A stretch of 64,000 nt of DNA, taken from positions 186,001-250,000 of the forward strand of contig CAWDEC010000019.1 in assembly GCA_963801255.1 (NCBI GenBank), in the 5' to 3' direction. The notes beneath the pieces are model-generated. The model was not told where the DNA came from. It did not search any database and saw nothing but the letters and a program-made list of their open reading frames with translations. Positions 45,120-54,079 of this stretch are shown one piece after another. Within the stretch, counting starts at the first letter, position 1. Each line of letters opens with the position of its first letter. A program made the translations under genes and the position numbers. Source of the DNA: JAICXG01 sp963801255. Lineage in GTDB: Bacteria; Verrucomicrobiota; Verrucomicrobiia; Chthoniobacterales; UBA10450.

Positions 45120-45791
45120 CTATTCGTTAGGTCGGCCACGTCTTGCTTCTCCATCGGCAGCGCAAGCCAGCAGCCGACGGACTTCGTCATCCGACGTCTG
45201 GCGAAAATCCTCGTAGAACTGTCCCACGCCAAAAAAATCATGCGGCAGCATTCCGCAGACGACTTCGTCGGCTTCCTTCTGCATCTCAGCGCAAATCGCT
45301 TCCGCCGCGACTGGTACGGCAATGATGAGCCGAGCCGGATTGCGCGCACGGAGCGCGCGAGCGGCGGCGCGCATGGTTGCGCCCGTGGCAAGTCCGTCGT
45401 CCACGAGAATGACGATTTTGTTGTGCACATCCGGAAACGGTCGCGCTCCGCGATAGTGTTCGTCCCGTCGTTCCACTTCCTGGCTTTCACGCTCGGTGGC
45501 TTCCTCGATCGCATCCTGCGCATAGCGTCCCAGGGCGTCTAAGATCTCGGGGTTTAGGACTCTCGTCCCGCCCGAAGCAACCGCGCCCATGGCCAGTTCC
45601 TCATGCCCGGGGACGCCGAGTTTACGAACGACGAAAACGTCGAGCGGTGCCAGGAGCGCCTCTGCGATCTCGTAGCCGACCGGCACACCGCCGCGTGGCA
45701 AGGCCAGCACCAGCAAATCGCGACGGCCGCGCCATGCCGCGAGACTGGTGGCGAGGAAACGTCCGGCATCGGCGCGATCGCGGAAATACAT
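45120..45791 (-). CDS. Phosphoribosyltransferase-domain protein
   Basis: ATG 45791 (residue 15 of the longest frame) gives 223 residues. The PRPP-binding loop is VILVDDGLATGATMRAAARALR. The N-terminal LALPRGGVPVGYEIAEALLAPLDVFVVRKLGVPGHEELAMGAVASGG is typical of the stand-alone PRT family often found next to dienelactone hydrolase or erythromycin esterase genes. The acceptor base is unknown. The last codons include a near-copy of the 9-mer. It is divergent from the MFS gene. Confidence 0.87.
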   Translation of the reverse strand: MYFRDRADAGRFLATSLAAWRGRRDLLVLALPRGGVPVGYEIAEALLAPLDVFVVRKLGVPGHEELAMGAVASGGTRVLNPEILDALGRYAQDAIEEATERESQEVERRDEHYRGARPFPDVHNKIVILVDDGLATGATMRAAARALRARNPARLIIAVPVAAEAICAEMQKEADEVVCGMLPHDFFGVGQFYEDFRQTSDDEVRRLLACAADGEARRGRPNE

Positions 45792-45919
45792 CTTATTTAT
45801 CTTTCGCAACGCCAAAGTCGTTCGGCTTTGCAAGTCTGACGACTGGAATCATTCGTTAGGCATAGTCTTCTCCCGGTTGCGGCCTTCATCCAAGCGCGGA
45901 GATTTCGCCTTTCCGTCTA

Positions 45920-47230
45920 ATGCAAGGGACCGACCATCACGACCACACCGCCTCGGTGCCGGAAGATCTTACCGGCCGGCCGCGCCGGGTGGCGATCGCG
46001 GGCGTTTCCTGGCGCAAGACTTTCTCGGCCTTTAAACATCGCAATTACCGGCTCTACTTTTGCGGTCAGCTCGTCTCGCTCATCGGCACCTGGATGACGA
46101 GCACTGCGCAGGGCTGGCTCGTTTATCAGCTCACCGGTTCCAAGGCATTGTTAGGCATTGTCTCCGCCGCCGGGACGGCGCCAATGCTGGTCTTCTCTAC
46201 CTGGGGCGGTTGGGCGGCTGATCATTTTCCGAAACGCTCAGTCCTTATCGGCACACAGATCGGAATGATGATTCTCTCCTTTGTTATGGCCGGGCTCGTT
46301 TGGACCAAGGTGATTGTCCCTTGGGAGATTATCGTCCTGGGAATGTTCGGCGGCGTGGCGATGGCTTTCGACATGCCGGCGCGGCAATCGTTCGTGGTTG
46401 AAATCGCGAGTCGCGAAGATCTCATGAACGCCATTTCGCTCAACAGCGCAATGTTCAACGGCGCGCGCATTGTCGGTCCCGCCGTGGCCGGTTTCCTTAT
46501 GGCAAAAGTGGGCATCGCGCTCTGCTTTTTCATCGATGGCGTGAGCTTTCTCGCCGTGCTCGGGGGCCTCATCATGATGCGACTGCCGGCGCACGTGCGC
46601 GGTCCAGCCAGCGGCGGGGCGATCGCGCAATCGCTCGAAGGTTTTCGCTATGTGTGGCACCACGTGCGGGTACGCACCATCTTCGCGCTCTTCGCCGTCG
46701 TGGGCGTATTCGGCTGGTCCTATTCCGTCCTCATGCCAGCTTTTGCCCACGACATTCTGCATCTCGACGAACAGGGCTATGGCTTTTTGTTAGGCGCGAG
46801 TGGCGTCGGCGCGCTGATCGGCGCCCTGACGACCGCTACCTTCGGGACTAACGTCTCGCCTCGCACCCTTGCCTTCGGCGGCGTCTGGCTTTTCTCCGTC
46901 ATGCTGCTCATTTTCTCGTTCAATCGCAGCCTAACGATCGCGATGCTCTGTTTGGCCGCTGGCGGGTTCGGGATGATGCTTTTCTTTTCGACTTCGAACA
47001 CGACCGTGCAAACCATCGTGCCCGACGAAATGCGCGGGCGCGTCATGGGAATCTGGTCGCTCATTTTTGGTGGGATGATTCCTTTCGGCAGCCTCGAGGC
47101 TGGAGTGGTCGCGCATTATTTCGGGACGGAAGCCACGCTCGCGGTTGGAGCGGTGGTATGTGCCATCGCCGCTTTTGTCACCTTGGTTATCGTTCGCCGG
47201 CGCGACGCGCAACTGGCCGCCGCGACCTGA
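45920..47230 (+). CDS. MFS transporter, EntS/MFS_3-like exporter
   Basis: 436 residues with about 12 membrane helices. The first segment, FSAFKHRNYRLYFCGQLVSLIGTWMTSTAQGWLVYQLTGSKALLGIVSAAGTAPMLVFSTWGGWAADHFPKR, is typical of the MFS_3 (enterobactin exporter EntS-like) group. The loop motif GWAADHFPKRSVL is the conserved D-R/K loop between helices 2 and 3. Substrate unknown; export of a small metabolite is likely. The 128-bp divergent spacer towards the phosphoribosyltransferase gene contains a 9-mer copy (45853-45861). Confidence 0.9.
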   Translation: MQGTDHHDHTASVPEDLTGRPRRVAIAGVSWRKTFSAFKHRNYRLYFCGQLVSLIGTWMTSTAQGWLVYQLTGSKALLGIVSAAGTAPMLVFSTWGGWAADHFPKRSVLIGTQIGMMILSFVMAGLVWTKVIVPWEIIVLGMFGGVAMAFDMPARQSFVVEIASREDLMNAISLNSAMFNGARIVGPAVAGFLMAKVGIALCFFIDGVSFLAVLGGLIMMRLPAHVRGPASGGAIAQSLEGFRYVWHHVRVRTIFALFAVVGVFGWSYSVLMPAFAHDILHLDEQGYGFLLGASGVGALIGALTTATFGTNVSPRTLAFGGVWLFSVMLLIFSFNRSLTIAMLCLAAGGFGMMLFFSTSNTTVQTIVPDEMRGRVMGIWSLIFGGMIPFGSLEAGVVAHYFGTEATLAVGAVVCAIAAFVTLVIVRRRDAQLAAAT

Positions 47231-47297
47231 CGCCATTTGCCGCTGCTACGCGGCGACTTCCGCTTCCCCTTGGCGACCGCTCCGCTATCCTCCGGCC

Positions 47298-47969
47298 ATG
47301 AGCACGCGCGTTTTTCTTATCCGACATGGCGCAACGGTCTTGAGCGCGGAAGACCGTTTCGCGGGCGCGACCGATGTTGAGCTTTCGGATGAAGGTCGGG
47401 AACAAGCCAGGCAGCTGGCGGAACGACTGAGGACGGAGGAGATCACCGCGATTTATGCTTCGCCATTAAGCCGCACGTTAGAGACCGCCGAAATTATCGC
47501 GCGACCACACAATCTCGAAGTCGTTAGGCGCGACGGCTTGCGCGAAATTTCCCATGGGCGCTGGGAGCAGATGACGCGCAAGGAAGTGGACGAGAAATTC
47601 CCCCAGGAAGCTGCCGCCTGGGAAGAGGATCCGTACACCTTCGCGCCGGTTGGGGGCGAGAGTGGATTGGCCGTAACGGCGCGCGCCCTTCCAGTGTTAC
47701 TTGAGATCGTCCGGACACATCGCGAGAGCCCGGTCGCTGTCGTCTCGCACAAAGCGACCATTCGTTTACTGCTCAGTTCGCTTCTCGGGTTCGATCCGCG
47801 ACGCTATCGCGACAATCTCGATCAAAATCCGGCGGCGCTAAACATCGTCGATTTTCGCGACACCACCCATGCACGGCTCACCCTCTTTAACGACACGTCG
47901 CATTACAACAGCGCGGAGAGTGGCATTCCTTCGCAGCCCGTTTCCCGGCTCTCGAAATGGTGGTCGTGA
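47298..47969 (+). CDS. Histidine phosphatase (phosphoglycerate-mutase-like)
   Basis: ATG 47298 starts the homologous part; the longer frame is a shadow of the MFS gene. The 223-residue product carries the catalytic RHG motif (FLIRHGATVLSAEDRFAGATDVELSDEGREQA), YASPLSRTLETAEII, REISHGRWEQMTRKEV and VVSHKATIRLLL with the second catalytic His. It belongs to the CobC/GpmB branch; broad-specificity phosphatase or alpha-ribazole phosphatase activity is possible. Confidence 0.9.
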   Translation: MSTRVFLIRHGATVLSAEDRFAGATDVELSDEGREQARQLAERLRTEEITAIYASPLSRTLETAEIIARPHNLEVVRRDGLREISHGRWEQMTRKEVDEKFPQEAAAWEEDPYTFAPVGGESGLAVTARALPVLLEIVRTHRESPVAVVSHKATIRLLLSSLLGFDPRRYRDNLDQNPAALNIVDFRDTTHARLTLFNDTSHYNSAESGIPSQPVSRLSKWWS

Positions 47970-48002
47970 GGGAAATGCGCCCGAACCGTTGTCGTTAGGC
48001 AA

Positions 48003-49346
48003 ATGACGACAGATTCGAACTCCAGATCGCCTAACGACTCGCGAAGGCTGGCCCGTCAGCTCGGACTTTTTGGGACGACGATGGCGGTTATGGGCGGGAT
48101 CGTCGGCGCGGGGATTTTCATCAATCCTTATATCGTGGCGCAACGCGTCCACACTGCGCCGCTCATTCTCGGCGCTTGGGTGGCAGGCGGCCTAATCGCG
48201 CTCGCCGGCGGTTTCATTTACGCCGAACTCGCCGCACGGCTGCCGGTAGTCGGCGGCCAATACGCCTACCTGCGCGATGCGCTGCATCCGTCAGTGGCGT
48301 TTGTTTACGGTTGGGTCCTGCTCCTGGTCATTCAAACCGGGGGAATTGCGGCTGTGGCCGTGACCTTCGCGCGCTATCTCCTCGAGCTGACACATTGGCC
48401 GCTGAGCGATTCGTTAGTCGCGATCAGCGCCCTTGGCTTGCTCACCCTCATCAATTGTCTCGGCGTGCGCGCCGGTAGTGGCGTTCAGTCAATTTTGACC
48501 CTTACTGCGGTGGCCGCGATTGCTCTTCTGGAAGCGGTTGTGTTCTCGGGCGGCGCTCCACCGCAAAGCAACACAGCGCCGGTCTTCGACCGATCCTTCT
48601 CGCCAAGCCTCCTCCTGACTTTCGGTGCTGCCATGACTCCGGTCCTTTTCGCGTACGGAGGATGGCAAACTTCCAGTTTTCTCGGGGGTGAAATCCGGGA
48701 TGCGCAAAGGGTTTTGCCGCGGGCGCTGATTCTTGGCGTTTTGGGCGTGATCGCGATTTACGTTTCGGTCAATTTTGCCTACCTCCGCGCGCTTGGAGCG
48801 GAAGGCCTGGCTACGACGAGCACACCGGCCTCCACCGTCATGCGCAATTCGTTAGGCGCGCGCGGCGCGCAGCTGATGGCCGCGGGCATTGCCTTTTCCG
48901 CTTTTGGTTTTCTCGCGCAATCGATGCTCACCGGTCCGCGGGTTTATTTCGCGATGGCAAAAGACGGAGTCTTCTTTCGTGGCGTGGCCAACGTCCATCC
49001 GCGCACTCACGCGCCCATCGTAGCGATTTTGCTTCAGGGGATTTGGGCAATCGTGATCGCTCTGAGCGGCAGCTATGGCCAGGTGATCAATTACGTCGTG
49101 GCGATGGATTCGCTCTTCTTCGGGTTAACCGCCGTCTGTCTTTTTGTTCTGCGGCAACGGAATAGCTCGACCACTTTTCGTATGCCGGGGCATCCCTGGA
49201 CGACGCTTTTCTTCATCGCTGCGCAGTGGCTGGTCGTGGTCAGCACCTTCGCGAACGATCCGCGGCGAGCTTTCCTCGGGCTCGGGTTCGCCTTGCTGGG
49301 CCTGCCGATTTATTTCGTCTGGCGCAAGCAGGGCAACAAATCGTAG
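48003..49346 (+). CDS. APC-superfamily amino acid permease
   Basis: 447 residues with about 12 helices. GTTMAVMGGIVGAGIFINPYIVAQRV is the conserved helix 1 substrate-binding segment of APC/LAT-type transporters. A Gly-rich helix 2, ALAGGFIYAELAARLPVVGGQYAYLRDAL, and FAYGGWQTSSFLGGEIRDAQRVLPRA (helix 6) follow. It probably moves amino acids. One 9-mer copy lies 2 bp before the ATG (47992-48000) and another, in opposite orientation, within the first codons (48029-48037). Confidence 0.92.
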   Translation: MTTDSNSRSPNDSRRLARQLGLFGTTMAVMGGIVGAGIFINPYIVAQRVHTAPLILGAWVAGGLIALAGGFIYAELAARLPVVGGQYAYLRDALHPSVAFVYGWVLLLVIQTGGIAAVAVTFARYLLELTHWPLSDSLVAISALGLLTLINCLGVRAGSGVQSILTLTAVAAIALLEAVVFSGGAPPQSNTAPVFDRSFSPSLLLTFGAAMTPVLFAYGGWQTSSFLGGEIRDAQRVLPRALILGVLGVIAIYVSVNFAYLRALGAEGLATTSTPASTVMRNSLGARGAQLMAAGIAFSAFGFLAQSMLTGPRVYFAMAKDGVFFRGVANVHPRTHAPIVAILLQGIWAIVIALSGSYGQVINYVVAMDSLFFGLTAVCLFVLRQRNSSTTFRMPGHPWTTLFFIAAQWLVVVSTFANDPRRAFLGLGFALLGLPIYFVWRKQGNKS

Positions 49347-49387
49347 CGCGGTTGCCCGAGGGTTAAAACCCGCCACCTTTTCCGGCG

Positions 49388-50464
49388 ATGGAACGAAAGC
49401 GCTCGGTCTACATGGAGTGGGCGAAGCTTTCGTCGAGCGCGCGCTTCAATCTCGCGACCAGCGGCCTAACGAATGTCATGCTGGCGGAATTTCCATTTCG
49501 AGCGGCAGAGCTGGAAATCACCGGCGGCGGCTACGGCTACAGTCCGTTGCTCGAACGAATCGCCCGGCTTACCGGCGCACCGCCCGACTGCATTGTCAGC
49601 GCAGAAGGAACGTCGATGGCGAATCATCTCGCCGCCGCCACGCTGCTCGAGCCGGGCGATGAGGTCGTCATCGAACAACCTGCCTACGGCTTGCTTCTGG
49701 ACTTGCTCCATTATCTCGATGCAAGGGTGCGGCGAGTTGAGCGACGGTTTGAGGACGATTTTGCCATTTCGTTAGGCGAAATGGAGAAGGCGATTACGCC
49801 GGCAACGCGTTTAATTGTCCTGACGAATCTGCACAATCCATCCGGCGCCTTTCTTTCCGTTGAGACGTTGCGATCGATCGGCGAACTCGCCGCGCGGGTC
49901 GGGGCGCTGGTCCTGGTGGACGAAGTTTACCTGCCGATGCTTTTTGATTCGTCTCCATCGACGGCTTTTTCTCTGGGCCACAATTTTGTCGTGACCAGTA
50001 GCCTAACGAAAACCTATGGCCTGAGCGGACTGCGTTGCGGCTGGATTTTAGCCGCACCGGAGCTGGCGCAACGCATGTGGCGATTGAACGATCTCTTCGC
50101 CGCCACCGCCGCGCATCCGGCAGAACGCATGTCGGTCATGGCCTTCGATCATCTCGAGCAATTTCGTGAACGCGCCCGCGACCTGCTGACAACCAACCGC
50201 GCTTTGCTCGATGCGTTTCTCGATTCGCGTGACGACCTGGAGTGTTTTCGTCCGCCAGCCGGCTCGGTCGTTTTTCCGCGCTTGCCGCGAGGCGAGCCGG
50301 AAGGTTTCTTTCGGCTCCTGCGCGAGAAATATGAGACGTCGGTTGTGCCCGGTAGTTTTTTCGAAATGCCACGTCATTTCCGCCTCGGGATCGGTGGTGA
50401 GACCGCTACGCTAAAGGGGGGCTTGGAACGGATGGGCGCCGCTCTCGACGAATTTCTTGCCTAA
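49388..50464 (+). CDS. Class I/II PLP-dependent aminotransferase
   Basis: 358 residues with fold-type I signatures: GGYGYSPLLERIARLTGAPPDCIVSAEGTSMANHLAAATLLEPGDEVVIEQPAYGLLL, TNLHNPSGAFLS, VDEVYLPML (PLP-contacting Asp) and SSLTKTYGLSGLRCGW with the Schiff-base Lys. It resembles aspartate/aromatic aminotransferases that are often annotated only as such; substrate unknown. Three 9-mer copies are internal. A fourth supplies the TAA stop codon (GCC-TAA). Confidence 0.92.
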   Translation: MERKRSVYMEWAKLSSSARFNLATSGLTNVMLAEFPFRAAELEITGGGYGYSPLLERIARLTGAPPDCIVSAEGTSMANHLAAATLLEPGDEVVIEQPAYGLLLDLLHYLDARVRRVERRFEDDFAISLGEMEKAITPATRLIVLTNLHNPSGAFLSVETLRSIGELAARVGALVLVDEVYLPMLFDSSPSTAFSLGHNFVVTSSLTKTYGLSGLRCGWILAAPELAQRMWRLNDLFAATAAHPAERMSVMAFDHLEQFRERARDLLTTNRALLDAFLDSRDDLECFRPPAGSVVFPRLPRGEPEGFFRLLREKYETSVVPGSFFEMPRHFRLGIGGETATLKGGLERMGAALDEFLA

Positions 50465-50565
50465 CGAGTCGATAGCGCGGGCAATTGCCAAGAGCTTTTC
50501 GTGGAACTAGAGGTGACCGCACCCCCCAGGTTCTCCCCGAGATGCGATGAACTAGTAGGAATTCG

Positions 50566-51159
50566 ATGGAAAAAGTCAGCAGCCAGGAATTTCAGCGGCG
50601 GCTCGGACGGGTCGAAGAATTAATTGCCTCTCTCGAAGGCGCGGCTGATCCCGCGGTGCGCGAGCAAACGCGCGAGCTGATTGAGACCCTGCTTGATTTA
50701 CATGGGCGCGGGCTTGAAAAAATTCTGGAAACGGTGCACGAGACCGATCCGCTGGGCGCAAAGGTGATCGACAAACTTGGGCGCGACCAACTTGTGTCTG
50801 GCGTCCTCTTGCTCCACGGGTTGCACCCACTCGATCTCGAAACCCGGGTGCGCAATGCACTCGAAACGGTCCGGCCCCGGCTTGGCTTGCACGGTGGAAA
50901 CGTGGACCTGGTCGAGGTGACCAATGATGGGGTGGTGCGGATTAGACTGGAGGGAAATTGCAACGGCTGCCCTTCCTCGCGCATTACCCTGCACGCCACA
51001 ATCGAGGAGGAACTTTACGCCGCCGCACCGGATATTGTTTCACTGGAGGTGGAAGGCGCGGCTGATCCAAACGCGCCCGTCAATCCCAGTCGCGCCCCAC
51101 TTTTTACGGAATGTCCAACGAGCAATGGACAAGCATCAGTGAAGGAAATGAAACTATGA
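50566..51159 (+). CDS. NifU-like Fe-S scaffold protein of the hydrogenase operon
   Basis: 197 residues. The C-terminal half is a NifU C-terminal domain: VRPRLGLHGGNVDLVEVTNDGVVRIRLEGNCNGCPSSRITLHATIEEEL, with the CxxC cluster-binding pair. The N-terminal 85 residues are helical and not the IscU-like domain. It is the first gene of the long hydrogenase operon and probably supplies Fe-S clusters to the small subunit. Its stop overlaps the start of the next small ORF (ATGA). A NifU-domain gene at this position is known from group 1h hydrogenase clusters. Confidence 0.86.
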   Translation: MEKVSSQEFQRRLGRVEELIASLEGAADPAVREQTRELIETLLDLHGRGLEKILETVHETDPLGAKVIDKLGRDQLVSGVLLLHGLHPLDLETRVRNALETVRPRLGLHGGNVDLVEVTNDGVVRIRLEGNCNGCPSSRITLHATIEEELYAAAPDIVSLEVEGAADPNAPVNPSRAPLFTECPTSNGQASVKEMKL

Positions 51160-51344
51160 GGAAACCACCACAACCCGTTCACGTGGCAGGCAACGGGAAA
51201 GGCGAAGAAAAAGCCCTAACGAGTCGCGAGCCGGGGCGTGATCCTAATCGCAAACACTATCGCAGTGCACGTGATTCAACCGGAATCTCGGCTTCCGACC
51301 GGCAACCGATTCTGCCGGCGATGCCGAACATCCCGCCAGCATAA
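51156..51344 (+). CDS. Small 62-residue hypothetical protein in the hydrogenase operon
   Basis: ATG overlaps the nifU-like stop (ATGA), and the frame closes 20 bp before the next gene. The product is hydrophilic and Pro/Arg-rich (MRKPPQPVHVAGNGKGEEK to PAMPNIPPA), with no domain and probably disordered. The coupling supports a real gene. An alternative is that the segment is a spacer that happens to be open. Confidence 0.5.
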   Translation: MRKPPQPVHVAGNGKGEEKALTSREPGRDPNRKHYRSARDSTGISASDRQPILPAMPNIPPA

Positions 51345-51363
51345 AGGGAGTCGCTCCTTAAGT

Positions 51364-52017
51364 GTGAGTTCGAACGAATCGATCAGCGGATCGAATCGGA
51401 ATTCTTTTGCCACGCTCCGGCGCTTCAGTCGGGTCGCCGACCGCGGCTCCAAGGGGCCAGCTCCGCAGTTGATAGAGCATTGCGAACTGTGCAGCGTTAC
51501 GCTCCCTCCGGTGCATCGCCACTTGTTGGAAACGGCGACGCGCAAAATCGTGTGTGCGTGCGACGGCTGTACCACCACGTTTCTCCCCGTGGTCGACGGG
51601 CGCTTTAAAGTAATTCCCCGTGACGCTCGAGCCTTGCCGGATTTTCAAATCTCGGATGCGGATTGGGAAGGACTCGCCTTGCCGATTAATCTCGCATTTT
51701 TCTTCTACGACACGCCTAACGAGAAAATGACGGCGATGTATCCCAGCCCGGCGGGCGCGACGGAATCACTCCTCCCATTGACGGCTTGGGAAGCGATCGT
51801 TAAACAAAATCCCCCGCTGGAAGAACTGGCCCCCGATGTGGAAGCGCTTCTTGTTCATCGTGCGGGTGAAGCGCGAGAATATTTTATCGCGCCGATCGAC
51901 AAGTGTTACGAGCTGGTCGGGCTGATTCGCATGCATTGGCGCGGATTCACTGGTGGGGAAAAGGTTTGGGAAGAGATCGGCCGGTTCTTTGCCGGCCTGA
52001 AGGCATCGGCTCGCTAG
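51364..52017 (+). CDS. DUF5947-like hydrogenase-associated protein
   Basis: GTG 51364 fits the gap after the small ORF; the longer frame overlaps it. 217 residues with Cys pairs CELC and CACDGC (HCELCSVTLPPVHRHLLETATRKIVCACDGCTTTF) that look like a metal-binding ribbon. Then FKVIPRDARALPDFQISDADWEGLALPINLAFFFYDT and a C-terminal CYELVGLIRMHWRGFTGGEKVWEEIGRFF. The pattern matches proteins called DUF5947 that I know from group 1h hydrogenase loci. Role unproven; assembly factor or cluster carrier is plausible. Confidence 0.75.
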   Translation: MSSNESISGSNRNSFATLRRFSRVADRGSKGPAPQLIEHCELCSVTLPPVHRHLLETATRKIVCACDGCTTTFLPVVDGRFKVIPRDARALPDFQISDADWEGLALPINLAFFFYDTPNEKMTAMYPSPAGATESLLPLTAWEAIVKQNPPLEELAPDVEALLVHRAGEAREYFIAPIDKCYELVGLIRMHWRGFTGGEKVWEEIGRFFAGLKASAR

Positions 52018-52018
52018 A

Positions 52019-52678
52019 ATGCCGGAGCTTGCTTTCGAGGTTACCGGAGTGGATGCCGCCGTTCGCGGCTTGGTCCCGCTATTGCATTTCAAGTTGGCGA
52101 TCACGAATCAGCCGCCTAACGAACAAGTTCAGTCCGTCATTCTCCAGGCGCAGATTCAAATTCAGGCGCCGCAACGCGCTTATTCGCCTGACGAAAAGGA
52201 AAAACTTTTCGAGTTGTTTGGCGAACCGGACCAATGGGGACAAACCCTGCGCAACAAGCTCTGGGCCCACACCAACACCACCGTGCCCGCGTTTCAAGGT
52301 TCCGCGGAAGCGACGCTGTCCGTGCCGTGCAGTTACGATCTCAACCTCGCCGGGACCAAATACTTTTTTGCAATCGAACAAGACGATATCCCGCTGCTCT
52401 TTCTCTTCAGCGGAACGATTTTCTACGCCGGCGCCGATGGTCGATTGCAGGTGCAGCGGATCTCCTGGGAAAAAGAGTGCGTCTATCACATGCCCGTGCA
52501 GGTTTGGAAGGATGTGATGGAACGCCATTATCCCAATACCGGATGGCTTTATTTGCAGCGAGATGTGTTTGAGCGGCTTTGTCAGTTTAAGCGACGCAGC
52601 GGCGTGACGAGCTGGGAGCAGGCGATCGAAAAGCTCTTGGCGAAAGCCGGCAATGGAAATGAGAGCGATACCCGTTAG
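52019..52678 (+). CDS. DUF6084-like hydrogenase-associated protein
   Basis: 219 residues starting 1 bp after the DUF5947-like stop. PELAFEVTGVDAAVRGLVPLLHFKLAITNQPPNEQVQSVILQAQIQIQAPQR suggests a beta-sandwich start. Later FPCSYDLNLAGTKYF-like and IPLLFLFSGTIFYAG segments and WKDVMERHYPNTGWLYLQRDVFERL follow. I recognise it as the DUF6084 family of group 1h hydrogenase clusters. No cysteine motif or membrane segment is seen, and the function is unknown. Confidence 0.75.
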   Translation: MPELAFEVTGVDAAVRGLVPLLHFKLAITNQPPNEQVQSVILQAQIQIQAPQRAYSPDEKEKLFELFGEPDQWGQTLRNKLWAHTNTTVPAFQGSAEATLSVPCSYDLNLAGTKYFFAIEQDDIPLLFLFSGTIFYAGADGRLQVQRISWEKECVYHMPVQVWKDVMERHYPNTGWLYLQRDVFERLCQFKRRSGVTSWEQAIEKLLAKAGNGNESDTR

Positions 52679-52723
52679 CAACCGGAACGCTGCCGCCCGG
52701 CCGGTCTTCGTCTTCCTCTCAAC

Positions 52724-54079
52724 ATGAACCGCGAAGCTCTGGACAAGATCGTCAATGCCGTTCTTTACGAAGGCTACATTCTTTACCCTTACCGGGCGTC
52801 GTCGAAGAAAAACCAGGTCGGACGCTTCACGTTTGGTCGAGTCTACCCAGTCGATTATGCAGCAGCGCAAGGCGGACGGGAGCCGTCCCTGATGCAGACG
52901 GAGTTTCTCGTCCGCAACGAATCGAAGGATGCAGTTGCGACCGTCGCGGTGCGTTTTCTTCAACCGCTTGCGCGCAACGTGGCGCGTTTCGCGGAGCCGG
53001 TTACGAGCCTGACGGAGCAAGCCGAAGCGCAGGCCGAGGTTGTGCCGCGACTGGAGATTGGGGACAAGCTTTATCAAACCTGGCAGGAAGCGGTGGAGCG
53101 GGACGTGGCGCTGCCGCCGGTGAACTTGAATGTCGCCAGCCAAATGCAGCATCCGTTCGCTTTTGCGGAATCCCGAGAATCGGAACCGATTCCCCAAGAT
53201 GATGGACGCATTGCCGGGCTGATCATCAGACGAAGCGCTGCCATCAAAGGGTTAATCGAAGTTGAGATCGAAATGATCGAAGCAGAGGCGGCTAAAATTC
53301 GCGTTCGCATCCTCAACCAGACGCCTGTGCCTAACGAATTACTGGAAAACCAGGAAACAATCACCCTGCGCACGTTCGCTTCTACCCACACGATCCTCGA
53401 TGCGGCGGGCGGCGAGTGCATCTCGCTCCTGGATCCTCCGGGGCAATACCTCGAAGCCGCGAAGGCCTGCAAACAGATCGGCACCTGGCCAGTCCTGGTT
53501 GGCGACGAGAAGAAACCGGAACGCGATCTCATGCTCTCGTCGCCGATCATTCTTTACGATTACCCAAAGATCGCCCCGGAGAGCGCGGGGGATCTCTTCG
53601 ACGGCGCCGAAATCGATGAGATTCTCACCCTCCGTATCCAAACCATGACCGAGGCGGAAAAGGCCGAAATGCGGCAGGTGGATGAGCACGCTCGTCGCAT
53701 CCTCGAACGCACTGAGAATCTCGCCCAGGCGGACCTTTTACGAATGCACGGTGCGATGCGCGATGTGAAAAAGCCGACTAACGAAGAGTTCTTCAACCCG
53801 ACGCAATTGCTCCAGGAAGTAACGGTGGGCGGAGTGAAATTGAAGGCTGGAGACAAGGTGAGAATTCGGCCAAAGAAACGCGCCGATGTCATGGATATCG
53901 CGCTCGAAGGTAAAGTCGCCATTGTCGAATCGGTGCAACAGGACGTCGAAGGCCACGCGCATTTCGCTCTCATCCTCGAAGACGATCCCGGACGCGACCT
54001 GGGAATGATGCGCCAGCCGGGACACCGCTTCTTCTATGGCGCAGATGAAGTAGAGCCCGTGCGGAATTGTGAATCGTGA
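52724..54079 (+). CDS. Hydrogenase-operon protein of unknown function (451 aa)
   Basis: No recognised domain. The protein is soluble, without signal peptide or helix. It begins MNREALDKIVNAVLYEGYILYPYRASSKKNQVGRFTFGRVYP. The C-terminal 90 residues have a beta-barrel look (VTVGGVKLKAGDKVRIRPKKRADVMDIALEGKVAIVESVQQDVEGHAHFALILEDD), resembling a KOW/SH3-like or nucleic-acid/protein-interaction fold. Its stop overlaps the GTG start of the maturation protease gene, indicating coupled expression, so a role in hydrogenase assembly is likely. Confidence 0.72.
   Translation: MNREALDKIVNAVLYEGYILYPYRASSKKNQVGRFTFGRVYPVDYAAAQGGREPSLMQTEFLVRNESKDAVATVAVRFLQPLARNVARFAEPVTSLTEQAEAQAEVVPRLEIGDKLYQTWQEAVERDVALPPVNLNVASQMQHPFAFAESRESEPIPQDDGRIAGLIIRRSAAIKGLIEVEIEMIEAEAAKIRVRILNQTPVPNELLENQETITLRTFASTHTILDAAGGECISLLDPPGQYLEAAKACKQIGTWPVLVGDEKKPERDLMLSSPIILYDYPKIAPESAGDLFDGAEIDEILTLRIQTMTEAEKAEMRQVDEHARRILERTENLAQADLLRMHGAMRDVKKPTNEEFFNPTQLLQEVTVGGVKLKAGDKVRIRPKKRADVMDIALEGKVAIVESVQQDVEGHAHFALILEDDPGRDLGMMRQPGHRFFYGADEVEPVRNCES

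Noticed and set aside
47145..47297. Extended N-terminus of the histidine phosphatase
   Set aside because: The extra 51 codons overlap the MFS gene and have no family similarity; the RHG motif starts right after ATG 47298.
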